Positions 45,174 through 54,937 of a stretch of DNA of 64,000 bases are shown here, in pieces. Source of the DNA: Microlunatus speluncae (GTDB lineage Bacteria > Actinomycetota > Actinomycetes > Propionibacteriales > Propionibacteriaceae); NCBI RefSeq assembly GCF_009299835.1, contig NZ_VKCZ01000007.1:62001-126000 (forward strand), read 5' to 3'. Both the position numbers and the translations under genes were made by a program. Below the pieces are notes generated by a model. It did no database searches, was not told the DNA's origin, and was given only the letters and a program-made list of their open reading frames with translations. Numbering within the stretch: position 1 is the first letter of the stretch; every line of letters starts with the position of its first letter.

Positions 45174-45215
45174 CGCACGCGTTTTTGCGGCGTGTCGGAG
45201 CAGAAGTGACGTCTC
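45161..45215. repeat. Type-D palindromic element, copy 2
   Basis: GACCCGTCACT at 45161 faces AGTGACGTCTC at 45205 (9 of 11 paired), with the loop core TTGCGGCGTGTCGG. It provides the TAA stop of the kinase gene. Confidence 0.7.
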
Positions 45216-45375
45216 GATCGGATGGGACGAACGTCCGAGCGAGCGCCGGCCACCTCTGTCGAAGCCGCAGGCCTAGATTCCTCGCCAAGGCTCGAACGGG
45301 AAGATCGTCCCGACCGTCGCTGCCGAGGGTCCTGACCGCCTGCCGACCGTCGCTGCCAAGTGCCCAGACCTCCTG

Positions 45376-45434
45376 CCGACCCGTCACTTGTGCACCGACA
45401 CGCCGCAAGAGCGCGTGCACAAGTGGCGGGTCGG
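45376..45434. repeat. Type-D palindromic element, copy 3
   Basis: Twenty-base arms CCGACCCGTCACTTGTGCAC (45376-45395) and GTGCACAAGTGGCGGGTCGG (45415-45434) pair at all positions if one G-U is allowed. The 19-base loop contains CGACACGCCGCAA, the reverse complement of the core in copies 1 and 2. It lies 11 bases from the groEL stop, between convergent genes. Confidence 0.85.
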
Positions 45435-45445
45435 CGGTTGTTGGG

Positions 45446-47158
<1,713 letters not shown>

Positions 47159-48184
47159 TTACGGGACGAGGATCGCGCGGCCCCTGACCCGGCCGGCGTC
47201 CAGATCGGCGACCGCGTCGGCCGCGGCCTCCAACGGATAGGTCTTGGTGTGCAGGGTGACCTTGCCGGCCTGGGCCAAGATCATCAGTTCGGCCAGCTCG
47301 TTGTAGGTGCCGACGATGTTGCCGACGAGGTTGCGTTCGGTGGAGATGATGTCCAGGGTCGGGATCTCGACCTGGCCGCCGTAGCCGATCACGAAATACG
47401 AACCGGCCCGCGCGGTCATCGCGAACCCGTCGTGCTCCGCCCCCTGCTCGGCGACGAAGTCGAGCACCACCTCGGCCCCGGCACCGCCGGTGTGATCAAG
47501 GACGGCGTCGACCTGGCGGCCGTCGGCGACGACCGTCTCGCCCGCGCCGAGCTCGCCGGCCAACGAGAGCGCGTCGGGGTTGCGGTCGACCACGATGATC
47601 TTGGCCGCGGTCAACGCGGCCAGGCACTGGATGCCGATGTGGCCGAGCCCGCCCGCGCCGATCACCACCGCGGTCGTCCCCGGATAGAGCAGCGGCAGCG
47701 CCTTGCGCACCGCGTGATAGGCCGTGATCCCGGCGTCGGCGAGGGCGGCGACATCCTTCGGCTGGGTCGCCGGGTCGAGCTTCACGCACGCCCGGGCCGA
47801 GGTGAGCAGATATTCGGCCATCCCGCCGTCGCTGTCCAGGCCGGGAAAGGTGCTCTCGACGCAGTGCATGTCCTGCCCGGCCCGGCAGGCCCGGCACAGT
47901 CCGCAGGTCGGGGTCGGGTGCAGGATCACGGTGTCGCCGACCGCGACGTTGGTGACCGCCGATCCGACCTCCTGCACCCAACCCGCGTTCTCGTGGCCGA
48001 TCGTGTACGGCAGCGGCGGGTCCATCGCCGCGGCCCACTGGCCCTCGATGATGTGCAGATCGGTCCGGCAGACGCCCGCCCCGCCGATCTTGATCACCAC
48101 GTCCAGCGGTCCCTTGACCGATGGTTCCGGCACGTCCTCGACGACCGGCTGCTGATGATATCCGTGGAGCCGTACGGCCTTCAT
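47159..48184 (-). CDS. Zinc-dependent alcohol dehydrogenase
   Basis: 341 residues, medium-chain dehydrogenase. The catalytic zinc ligands are Cys in GGAGVCRTDLHIIEGQW and His/Glu in YTIGHENAGWVQEVGSAV. The structural zinc Cys cluster is PTCGLCRACRAGQDMHC, and the NAD-binding fold is AVVIGAGGLGHIGIQCLAAL. It would oxidise the alcohol made by the monooxygenase. It overlaps the DUF59 gene by 4 bases. Confidence 0.93.
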   Translation of the reverse strand: MKAVRLHGYHQQPVVEDVPEPSVKGPLDVVIKIGGAGVCRTDLHIIEGQWAAAMDPPLPYTIGHENAGWVQEVGSAVTNVAVGDTVILHPTPTCGLCRACRAGQDMHCVESTFPGLDSDGGMAEYLLTSARACVKLDPATQPKDVAALADAGITAYHAVRKALPLLYPGTTAVVIGAGGLGHIGIQCLAALTAAKIIVVDRNPDALSLAGELGAGETVVADGRQVDAVLDHTGGAGAEVVLDFVAEQGAEHDGFAMTARAGSYFVIGYGGQVEIPTLDIISTERNLVGNIVGTYNELAELMILAQAGKVTLHTKTYPLEAAADAVADLDAGRVRGRAILVP

Positions 48185-48885
48185 TGATCGTCCTCCTCAC
48201 CGGCACCGGCGCTGTCGTAGCGGTGCCGCAGCATTCCCCGGCAGATGCCGGTGTTGGCCTCGATGCCGACCCGAGTCAGTCGGGCCCGGCCGAGATGGCG
48301 CGGCACCGCGGCGCCGCTGATCGGCGCCCCGGTGTCCGGATCCAGCAACAGCGGAGCGGCGTCATCGGTCGGCAGCCCGAGCTCGGCCCGCCGCCGGCAG
48401 AGCCGGTCCCGCTCGGCCGACGGCGGCAGGTCACCCAGCTTCACCCCGGCCAGCCCCTCATGATCAAGGTCCAGCATCCGCACCACCTGATCGGTGCCGG
48501 CCAGCACCGCCTTGATCAGGAAGGTGCGGCGCAGGTCGTCCAGCTCACCCAGCGCCTCGCCCGCGAACGACACCGCGAACCCGGCCCGAGCGGCCACGCC
48601 GGCGTTGATCGCGTCCGCCGCGAAGTGGTCCTCCAACACGATGTCGGCGGTGCGCACCTCGGGCAGCGCCGACACGGCGTCGTAGGCGTCGGCCACCATC
48701 AGATAGGCGAAGTTCGGCGCGCAGAAGTACGTCGGCAGCCGGAGCCGGACCTGGACGTCCCCGGCGGCCGACGTCACACAGGAGGCGACGAAGCCGAGCG
48801 TGGTGATCGGCTCGTCGAGCTCCGGGTCCCGGACCGTGTCGAGCGCGGCCAGGACCCGGGACCGCTCGGCGACCTGGGTGGTCAT
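48181..48885 (-). CDS. DUF59/MIP18-type iron-sulfur assembly protein of the monooxygenase cluster
   Basis: 234 residues. The N-terminal DUF59 domain (VRDPELDEPITTLGFVASCV, then RLRLPTYFCAPNFAYLMVAD with a conserved Cys) is followed by a long C-terminal part not typical of plain DUF59 proteins. The family aids Fe-S or metal-centre assembly. Its fixed place between amidohydrolase and dehydrogenase genes in mim/prm clusters suggests a role in maturing the di-iron hydroxylase or the [2Fe-2S] reductase. Confidence 0.85.
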   Translation of the reverse strand: MTTQVAERSRVLAALDTVRDPELDEPITTLGFVASCVTSAAGDVQVRLRLPTYFCAPNFAYLMVADAYDAVSALPEVRTADIVLEDHFAADAINAGVAARAGFAVSFAGEALGELDDLRRTFLIKAVLAGTDQVVRMLDLDHEGLAGVKLGDLPPSAERDRLCRRRAELGLPTDDAAPLLLDPDTGAPISGAAVPRHLGRARLTRVGIEANTGICRGMLRHRYDSAGAGEEDDQ

Positions 48886-48922
48886 GATCGCGGGCCCGTC
48901 ATGATCACGGCACCTATCGTGA

Positions 48923-49972
48923 TCATTGGGCCAGCACGGTGTCGGGCTCGGGAGCGAGCGCGGCGTCCGGCTCGATCTTGACCTTCAGCTCGGCCGGGAC
49001 CTCGAGGTCGTACAGCTTCGCGGCATTGAGCCCGAGGATCTTCTTCTTCCCCTCCACCCCGAGCCGCGGATAGTCCGCGAACTCCGGATCGTCGGGGAAG
49101 TCCCAGTCGACGAATCCCTCGACCTGCCACTTCGGCGTCCAGATCGCGTAGTCGCTGCCGAAGGTCATCTTGTCCTCGCCGACCCAGAACAGCAGTTCGC
49201 CCATCACCTTGGCGAAGAACCGCGGCCGGGCGTGCATCAGACCGCCGATCACCACCGACAGGCCGGCGTAGACGTTGGGCTCCTGGGTCGCCATGAAGCA
49301 GAAGTCCTCGATCCGCGGCAGCCCCACGTGCTCGACGATGAAGTTGAGCTCGGGAAAGTCGGTCGCGGCATGATCGACATCGGAGACGTCGAACGCGTCC
49401 TTGTCCAGCGGCCAGATCGTCGGGCCCTTGTGCACATGGATGTTCTTGATCCCGAGGTCCTGGGCCGTGGCCAGATAGCGGTACGCCTCCGGGTCGGTCA
49501 GCTTGTAGCCGCGCGACCCGTTGTTCCACTCGGCGGTGTAGAGCTTGACTCCGCGGGAGCCGTAGCGCTCCACGTTGGCGCGCAGCTCGGCCAGGCCGGC
49601 GTCACCGTCGCGCGGATCGAACCGGGTGTTGAGGACGAACCGGCCGGGATGCTTCTGGCCCAGGTCGGCGTTCTGCTCGGTGGTGTTGAAGCCCTCCGTG
49701 TACCACTCCTTCAAGTACGTCGGCTGGAAGACCGCCACGTCGACGTAGCCGTCCTCGAACACGTCCTTGATCAAATCGTCCTCGGAGTACTTCTGGAAGT
49801 GCTCGATCGACCAGTGCGTCTCGGCCGGCGCCAGGCTCTGATAGGCGTGGAAGCACTCGATCCAGCCCTTGGCGAACTGTTCGTGCCCCGGCACCCAGTT
49901 GTCCGGAGCCGCGTTCCAGAAGTGCATGTGGCTGTCGACGACGAAATACTTCTCACCGTTCTTCTCGTACAC
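48923..49972 (-). CDS. Amidohydrolase-family protein of the monooxygenase cluster
   Basis: 349 residues, amidohydrolase-2-like TIM barrel. Metal-site residues are seen as FVVDSHMHFWNAAPDNW (HxH), NIHVHKGPTIWPLDKDAF, FIVEHVGLPRIEDFCFMA and FGSDYAIWTPKWQVEGFVDW (late Asp). Relatives occur beside MimABCD/PrmABCD in mycobacteria and Rhodococcus. The reaction is unknown; it may be structural or help hydroxylase assembly. It starts 23 bases after mimD. Confidence 0.88.
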   Translation of the reverse strand: MYEKNGEKYFVVDSHMHFWNAAPDNWVPGHEQFAKGWIECFHAYQSLAPAETHWSIEHFQKYSEDDLIKDVFEDGYVDVAVFQPTYLKEWYTEGFNTTEQNADLGQKHPGRFVLNTRFDPRDGDAGLAELRANVERYGSRGVKLYTAEWNNGSRGYKLTDPEAYRYLATAQDLGIKNIHVHKGPTIWPLDKDAFDVSDVDHAATDFPELNFIVEHVGLPRIEDFCFMATQEPNVYAGLSVVIGGLMHARPRFFAKVMGELLFWVGEDKMTFGSDYAIWTPKWQVEGFVDWDFPDDPEFADYPRLGVEGKKKILGLNAAKLYDLEVPAELKVKIEPDAALAPEPDTVLAQ

Positions 49973-49995
49973 GGGGGTTCCCTCCCTCTAGCTGG

Positions 49996-50367
49996 CTAGC
50001 GCGATGTCAGGTCGAAACCGATGAACTCGGCCGCGTCCTCGGGATTGGCGAACATGATCGTCCGGTCGTCCTCGTGGATCATCCGGCCGTAGTGGGTCGA
50101 CATGTTCTCCTCGAACTGGGCGGAGTCGTAGTAGCCGGACTCCTCACCCAGGGCCTCCGAGATCTCGTCGTAGTCGAAGATCATCGTGCCGACCGCGTCC
50201 ACTCTGATCATGGACGGCAGCGGAGTGACCGTGACGTTGTCCTTGTGCCGCATCACCTCGGCCACGACGACGCCGACCTGGTTGTTCATCAGGGTGACGC
50301 CGCACCGGTTCGACGCGGTGTTGTCTGACTTGTACGGACTCTCGACGGGGTTCTTCAACGTGGTCAC
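49996..50367 (-). CDS. mimD: Monooxygenase coupling (effector) protein MimD
   Basis: 123 residues, MmoB/DmpM family regulatory component without cofactor. Landmarks are [40 protein letters not shown] and [19 protein letters not shown]. It docks on the hydroxylase and tunes electron and substrate access. GTG start at 50367 follows AAGGAG and overlaps the mimC stop as GTGA. Confidence 0.93.
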   Translation of the reverse strand: MTTLKNPVESPYKSDNTASNRCGVTLMNNQVGVVVAEVMRHKDNVTVTPLPSMIRVDAVGTMIFDYDEISEALGEESGYYDSAQFEENMSTHYGRMIHEDDRTIMFANPEDAAEFIGFDLTSR

Positions 50368-51551
50368 TGGGACAACTCCTTCGGTTCGGTGAGGCCGAGG
50401 CCGGTCAGGATGCCGGTGAAGCGGCTCTTCACCCGGTCGAGCCCGTCCTCGAATCGCGGTGGCTTGGCATCGGGCTGCGACCACAGCGGCTGCAGCGTGC
50501 GGGCCGACGCGATGGCCCGCGGCACCCAGGTGGACAGCCAGCCCTGGATGATCGACTTGTTGTGATCGGCGAACTCACGATCGTTGGTGAGCAGCTCGAA
50601 CATCGCTTTGGTGTAACGGAGATCGCGCTCGGCGAAGTCGTACTCGGCGGCGCCGATCACGGTCGGGGTGACCCAGTCGCCGTTGCCGGGGGCGGCCTGC
50701 TGCACCAACTGGCTGCGGAACAGTTCACCGACCAAGGGCTCGAAGATCACGTTGGCGGCGAAGATCGCCTCGCACCAGTCGTCGATCGCGGTCAGCTGCT
50801 CGGCGGTCTCGCGCAGCTTCTGCCAGGCCGGGTCGGAGTTCCAGGTCTCCAGGTGCGCGGTGCCGTCGAAGCCCTCGATCTCCTCGCTCAGCGTCAGGTT
50901 GTAGAGCGCCAGATCCTGCGCCGCCCGGATCCGGTGCATGCTGTTCACCGAGATCGCGTTGTTGTGCATGTTGGTCGGCGCCCGCCGGTTCGCGTTGGCG
51001 TACAGGTAGAGGCCGAGACCATGATCAACATGCATCCAGGCACCGACGTGCTGCTCGACGAACCTGACCCAGTTGGGATTCCACTGCTCGAACGCCTTGG
51101 CCTGCCGGGCCGCCTCGACGTTCTGCGTGACCTGCCGGACGACGTTGGAGTTGTAGCGATAGAGGGTCAGTTCCCATTCCTCGTTGGGATCGCGGAACTC
51201 GTGCCAGCCGTGCGCCGGCCAGGAGAAGTCCTTGGCGATGCCACCGGTGCCGGGGCCGCGGACCGGCTCGGGCTTGTCACTGCCCCAGGCCTTGAGCACG
51301 GTCCAGTCCAGCGGATAACCGCCGCGGCCGTCGGCGAAGCCGTACAGCCAGCCCTGGGTCAGGTAGTGCCGCGGATCGGGCTGCACCTCGACCGTGACGT
51401 CCTCGTAGTGGGTCTGCTTGCGTTTCTGCGGACCGTAGTAGTTGTAGCGGCGCGACAGCGAGTCCGGGAACTCCTTGGCGCCGGCCTCGGCGTCGGTGAA
51501 CACCGGTTTCGGAACGCTGCGTTCCGTCGTCTCTTCCTGGGTGGTCGTCAT
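50364..51551 (-). CDS. mimC: Monooxygenase hydroxylase small (beta) subunit MimC
   Basis: 395 residues, ferritin-like beta subunit of soluble di-iron monooxygenases. It begins [20 protein letters not shown] and contains [40 protein letters not shown] and [20 protein letters not shown]. It lacks the full di-iron ligand set, as expected for the beta subunit. It overlaps mimB by ATGA and mimD by GTGA. Confidence 0.94.
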   Translation of the reverse strand: MTTTQEETTERSVPKPVFTDAEAGAKEFPDSLSRRYNYYGPQKRKQTHYEDVTVEVQPDPRHYLTQGWLYGFADGRGGYPLDWTVLKAWGSDKPEPVRGPGTGGIAKDFSWPAHGWHEFRDPNEEWELTLYRYNSNVVRQVTQNVEAARQAKAFEQWNPNWVRFVEQHVGAWMHVDHGLGLYLYANANRRAPTNMHNNAISVNSMHRIRAAQDLALYNLTLSEEIEGFDGTAHLETWNSDPAWQKLRETAEQLTAIDDWCEAIFAANVIFEPLVGELFRSQLVQQAAPGNGDWVTPTVIGAAEYDFAERDLRYTKAMFELLTNDREFADHNKSIIQGWLSTWVPRAIASARTLQPLWSQPDAKPPRFEDGLDRVKSRFTGILTGLGLTEPKELSQ

Positions 51552-52621
51552 CTGATCTCCGCCTCCAGCACCTTCGAATCGCCGGCGTTGCCGGTCGTGG
51601 TGAATTTGTCGTAGAAGACCCGCTTCTCGGGCACCCCGAGCCGTTCGAGCAGCGGGATCGCGGCCTCCACCATCGGTGGCGGACCGCACACGTAGGCGTC
51701 GGCGCGGGACAGGTCCAGCTCGAACCGGGCGACGACGTCGGTGATCATCCCGACCTCGCCGGCCCAGTCCTCGTCGGCTCCCGGCTCGGACAACGCCGGC
51801 ACGTAGTCGAAGCGCGGCAGCTTCGCCGCCAGCTCCTCGAGCTCATCGGTGAAACAGAGGTCGCGCTGGCCCCGCGCCCCGTAGTAGAAGGTCGTCGGCC
51901 GGTCGATGCCGCGCTCGGCCATCGACCGCAACAGGGCGAGGATCGGCGCCATCCCGGCGCCGCCGCCGAGGAAGATCAACTCCCGGTCCGGGGCGTCACG
52001 CAGGGTGAACACGCCGAACGGCCCGGTCAGGTCCAGCGGGTCGCCGATCGCCAGCCGTTGATCAAGGAACTCCGAGAACAAGCCGCCGGGATAGACCCTG
52101 ATCACGAACTCCAGCCGGCCGCCGTCGCGGCTGCTGGTGTTGGCCATCGAGAACGACCGGACGTGCTCCGAATCCGGCACCGCGATGTCGACGTATTGCC
52201 CGGGGAAGAACTTCAGCTCGGTCGGCTCGACCAGCCGGAGCACCAGGTGCCGCAGGTCATGCGTCACCGGGTTGATCGCCACCACCTCGGCCCGCGCCTG
52301 CTGGATCGGCAGCCCGGACTTGATCATGTCCTCGTCGTAGTTGAGCAGCTCGATCGTGACGTCCTCGTACGGATGCGCCCGGCAGAGCAGCGTGTAGCCC
52401 TCCTCCAGCTCGTAGTCCGGCAGCGCGAAGGTCGAATATCGATCAAGCTCGATGTCGTCGCCGTCCAGCACGAACGACTTGCAGGAGGCACACTGCCCCT
52501 CCTTGCAGCCGTGCATCAGCATCACGCCCTGCTCGGCCGCCGCGCGCAAGATCGTCTGGGCCTCGTCCACCTCGATCTCGATCCCGACCGGCTCGAACCG
52601 GACCACGTGCTTCTCGCCCAT
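51548..52621 (-). CDS. mimB: Monooxygenase NADH reductase MimB
   Basis: 357 residues. The N-terminal plant-type [2Fe-2S] ferredoxin domain has CKEGQCASCKSFVLDGD and a fourth Cys in GYTLLCRAHPYED. An FAD domain (HVRSFSMANTSSRDGGRLEF) and an NAD domain (LIFLGGGAGMAPILALLRSM, AYVCGPPPMVEAAIPLL) follow. It passes electrons from NADH to the hydroxylase. It is separated from mimA by 86 bases that hold a strong hairpin. Confidence 0.95.
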   Translation of the reverse strand: MGEKHVVRFEPVGIEIEVDEAQTILRAAAEQGVMLMHGCKEGQCASCKSFVLDGDDIELDRYSTFALPDYELEEGYTLLCRAHPYEDVTIELLNYDEDMIKSGLPIQQARAEVVAINPVTHDLRHLVLRLVEPTELKFFPGQYVDIAVPDSEHVRSFSMANTSSRDGGRLEFVIRVYPGGLFSEFLDQRLAIGDPLDLTGPFGVFTLRDAPDRELIFLGGGAGMAPILALLRSMAERGIDRPTTFYYGARGQRDLCFTDELEELAAKLPRFDYVPALSEPGADEDWAGEVGMITDVVARFELDLSRADAYVCGPPPMVEAAIPLLERLGVPEKRVFYDKFTTTGNAGDSKVLEAEIR

Positions 52622-52664
52622 GACAGTCCCGTCCTCTCCGGTCGTCGTTGCGGGTTCGGGTGGC

Positions 52665-52696
52665 GCGGAGCGGGAGGGCGAACCCTCCCGCTCCGC
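52665..52696 (-). promoter_or_regulatory. Perfect UUCG hairpin between mimA and mimB
   Basis: On the minus strand GCGGAGCGGGAGGG, loop TTCG, CCCTCCCGCTCCGC forms 14 perfect G-C-rich base pairs with an RNA UUCG tetraloop, 11 bases after the mimA stop codon. No T tract follows, so it is not an ordinary terminator. It could protect the mimA 3' end or reduce reductase expression. Confidence 0.75.
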
Positions 52697-52707
52697 CGGG
52701 GGGCTAC

Positions 52708-54357
52708 TCAGTCGTCGACCGGAGCGCGCCCCGCGGGGCCGCCGCGGACGTAGCGGGCCGCGAACGCGTTCCGCTCGCTCTCCGACATCTCGTTCAGCAG
52801 CACGTTCGGGCTCTGCAACGGTGGGCACCGACGAAGATGATCAAGGGTCCACATCTTCTTCGGATCCAGGTTGAGGTGCGGCTGCGCGACCATGGTCTTG
52901 CCGTCGTCGCGGACGAAGCCCATGTCGCTGACCACATCGGCCCAGTTCCAACCGTGGTAGAGCGTCTCCCACTCCCGGTGGCCGATCAGCTTGCCCATGT
53001 TGGGTGTCTCCCGGCCCTGATAGGTCGGCCGGAAGGCGGTCTCGTCGGTCCACTTGCACATCTCGTGGCAGTACGTCCGCCACTGCCCGTCGACCTCGGC
53101 CATCACCATGTCCTCACGGACCAGGCACGGGACCATGCAGGTCCAGCAGCGGTGCGGATACTCGTAGTCCACGTCCTCGAACACGATCGGGTGGTGACCG
53201 TTGGGTGTGGCCAGCCGGTTGTAGTTCTCCCACCACTTGCCGTAGCGGTCGTACCAGCCCGGGTACTTGTATTCAAACCACTCGAAGTCCTTGTCCGTCA
53301 TCGGATCGATCCGCCAGTAGTTGGCGAGCCAGCCGGTGGCGAAGAACTGGGCGACCTCGTGCACGTAGCCCTTGTTCCAGATCTGGTCCCAGGACTCCTC
53401 GATCAGGTCGTGCGGGATCTCCAGTCCGTACTTCTCCAGCGGCACGAGATAGCTGCGGTAGTAGTCGTCGTAGATCCACCGGCGCCACATCTCCGCGTAG
53501 CTCTCCCGATCCTTGCGGCGGTCCTTGGTGCCGTACTCGATGAAGGTGCCGATCGCCGCGTCCACCACCCGGTGGTTGTTCCACCAGGCATAGCGAAGAT
53601 CACGAGCGAGCAGCTGGTGGTTGTCCTCGTCGGCCAGGGCCATCAGCAGCGTCGCGTACCCGTTGCTGATGTGCCGCGACTCGTCGGACTGGACCGAGTG
53701 GAAGACCGTCGGCAGCAGGTAGTCGCCGTTGGCCGCGGCCTCGGCCGGCATCGCCACGAACAGCGTGTTGGTGAACGCCGTCTCGGCCACGATGGTCAGG
53801 TAGATGCTGGCCGCGGTGATCGCGTCACCGGTGATGAACCCCTCGGCGAACTGGCGGCCGATGGTGCCGCAGTAGTCGCTCTGGAAGTTGCGCAGGCTGG
53901 AGTTGAAGCCGGCCGGATCGATGTAGTTGTTCATGTACAGGCGCTTCAGGTTCTGCTGGATCGTCGAGTGCCGGACCTCGTCGATCATCTGGATCGCCTG
54001 ACCGTTGTGCAGTTCAGGGTTCGGCACGGTCCGGAACAGCAGCGGCATCGCCCGCGCCGCGGAGATCTCGGGCAGCGGGATGATGCTCAGGAACAGCTTC
54101 TGCCACTCCAGCCAGCGCTCCTGCACCTGCCGGAACATGTTGCCCCGGATCGCGCCGTCGGAGGCGCCGTACACCCGGTGGTCTTTTTCTTCCTGCATGG
54201 GGAAGTAGGAGCGCAGGACCTGCTTCAGCGGGTCCTTCTTCTGTGCCTTGCGGAACGTGTAATCCGTCCCGTACTGCGACACCGGCTCGTGGTAAACGGG
54301 ATCCCAGGAAAGCTCCTGGATCTTCTGGTGGGCCCTCGCCACACTCTGTCGACTCAT
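52708..54357 (-). CDS. mimA: Monooxygenase hydroxylase large (alpha) subunit MimA
   Basis: 549 residues, catalytic subunit of a soluble binuclear-iron monooxygenase. Two E/D-x-x-H iron motifs are visible: [20 protein letters not shown] (about residues 145-165) and [20 protein letters not shown] (about 240-260), with the partner Glu residues in the preceding helices. The sequence resembles propane/phenol monooxygenases of mycobacteria and Rhodococcus. The ATG at 54357 follows GAGGAG; an upstream in-frame start at 54369 lacks one. A GTCTCA-N3-TGAGAC operator lies 139 bases upstream. Confidence 0.95.
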   Translation of the reverse strand: MSRQSVARAHQKIQELSWDPVYHEPVSQYGTDYTFRKAQKKDPLKQVLRSYFPMQEEKDHRVYGASDGAIRGNMFRQVQERWLEWQKLFLSIIPLPEISAARAMPLLFRTVPNPELHNGQAIQMIDEVRHSTIQQNLKRLYMNNYIDPAGFNSSLRNFQSDYCGTIGRQFAEGFITGDAITAASIYLTIVAETAFTNTLFVAMPAEAAANGDYLLPTVFHSVQSDESRHISNGYATLLMALADEDNHQLLARDLRYAWWNNHRVVDAAIGTFIEYGTKDRRKDRESYAEMWRRWIYDDYYRSYLVPLEKYGLEIPHDLIEESWDQIWNKGYVHEVAQFFATGWLANYWRIDPMTDKDFEWFEYKYPGWYDRYGKWWENYNRLATPNGHHPIVFEDVDYEYPHRCWTCMVPCLVREDMVMAEVDGQWRTYCHEMCKWTDETAFRPTYQGRETPNMGKLIGHREWETLYHGWNWADVVSDMGFVRDDGKTMVAQPHLNLDPKKMWTLDHLRRCPPLQSPNVLLNEMSESERNAFAARYVRGGPAGRAPVDD

Positions 54358-54496
54358 GGCACTCCTCACGTCACTCGGTCGCTACACCGCGACCCTCGGC
54401 TCGGCCCGTCACAACGGGGATCTGGCCGGAACACGCGGCGACGGGGTCCGGCTCGATTGCTTGCAGGAATTCAAACTCCGCGGCACTGTGATTCAG

Positions 54497-54511
54497 GTCT
54501 CAATATGAGAC
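54497..54511. promoter_or_regulatory. Activator site 1 upstream of mimA
   Basis: GTCTCAATATGAGAC is a perfect GTCTCA-N3-TGAGAC dyad. It abuts the stop codon of the small upstream gene and lies in the mimA promoter region. The same dyad recurs at 54830. Confidence 0.75.
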
Positions 54512-54754
54512 TCAGGCCGGGTCCTTCGGGTCACCGAGGACCGCCTGCCGCAGCTCGGTCAAGCGATCGCGGTTCTGTTGCACCACGCGGGTGTTGCCCT
54601 CCGCCAACGGGGAGACCCCGAGTGCGGTCAGCAGCGCCTCCGCGGCCGCTCCCGGATCACCGGTCTCACCGAGGACGGGGTGCAGTCCCTGGTCGACCAG
54701 GTGCTCGAAGACCAGATTGACGATCGTCCACGGGTTGTACGTCTGCTCGTCCAT
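54512..54754 (-). CDS. Small conserved-looking protein of the monooxygenase cluster
   Basis: 80 residues from the ATG at 54754, which follows GGAGGTG. It reads MDEQTYNPWTIVNLVFEHLV, then DQGLHPVLGETGDPGAAAEA, and is mainly helical with no Cys, membrane segment or signal. I do not recognise a named family. It lies between the two activator palindromes and ahead of mimA on the same strand, so it should be co-induced with the monooxygenase. A helper, regulator or assembly role is possible but unproven. Confidence 0.7.
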   Translation of the reverse strand: MDEQTYNPWTIVNLVFEHLVDQGLHPVLGETGDPGAAAEALLTALGVSPLAEGNTRVVQQNRDRLTELRQAVLGDPKDPA

Positions 54755-54829
54755 GCCGCACCTCCGCGGAAGATCGCGTGGCACCCGTCGTCCACGTACG
54801 CATCACACGGCGGGCCTTGCCGGCCGAAG

Positions 54830-54844
54830 GTCTCAATTTGAGAC
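54830..54844. promoter_or_regulatory. Activator site 2 between the regulator and the small gene
   Basis: GTCTCAATTTGAGAC repeats the GTCTCA-N3-TGAGAC dyad of 54497. It is in the divergent gap, 76 bases upstream of the small gene and 94 bases upstream of the activator gene, so it could control both. Confidence 0.75.
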
Positions 54845-54937
54845 ACCGCAGCGGAGGTCACCGGTTACCCTCGAAGTGGCGGCACCATGCAACGGGGCCT
54901 GGTTGCGGTGCGCTGTAACACCTTGGAGGGCGCGTCC

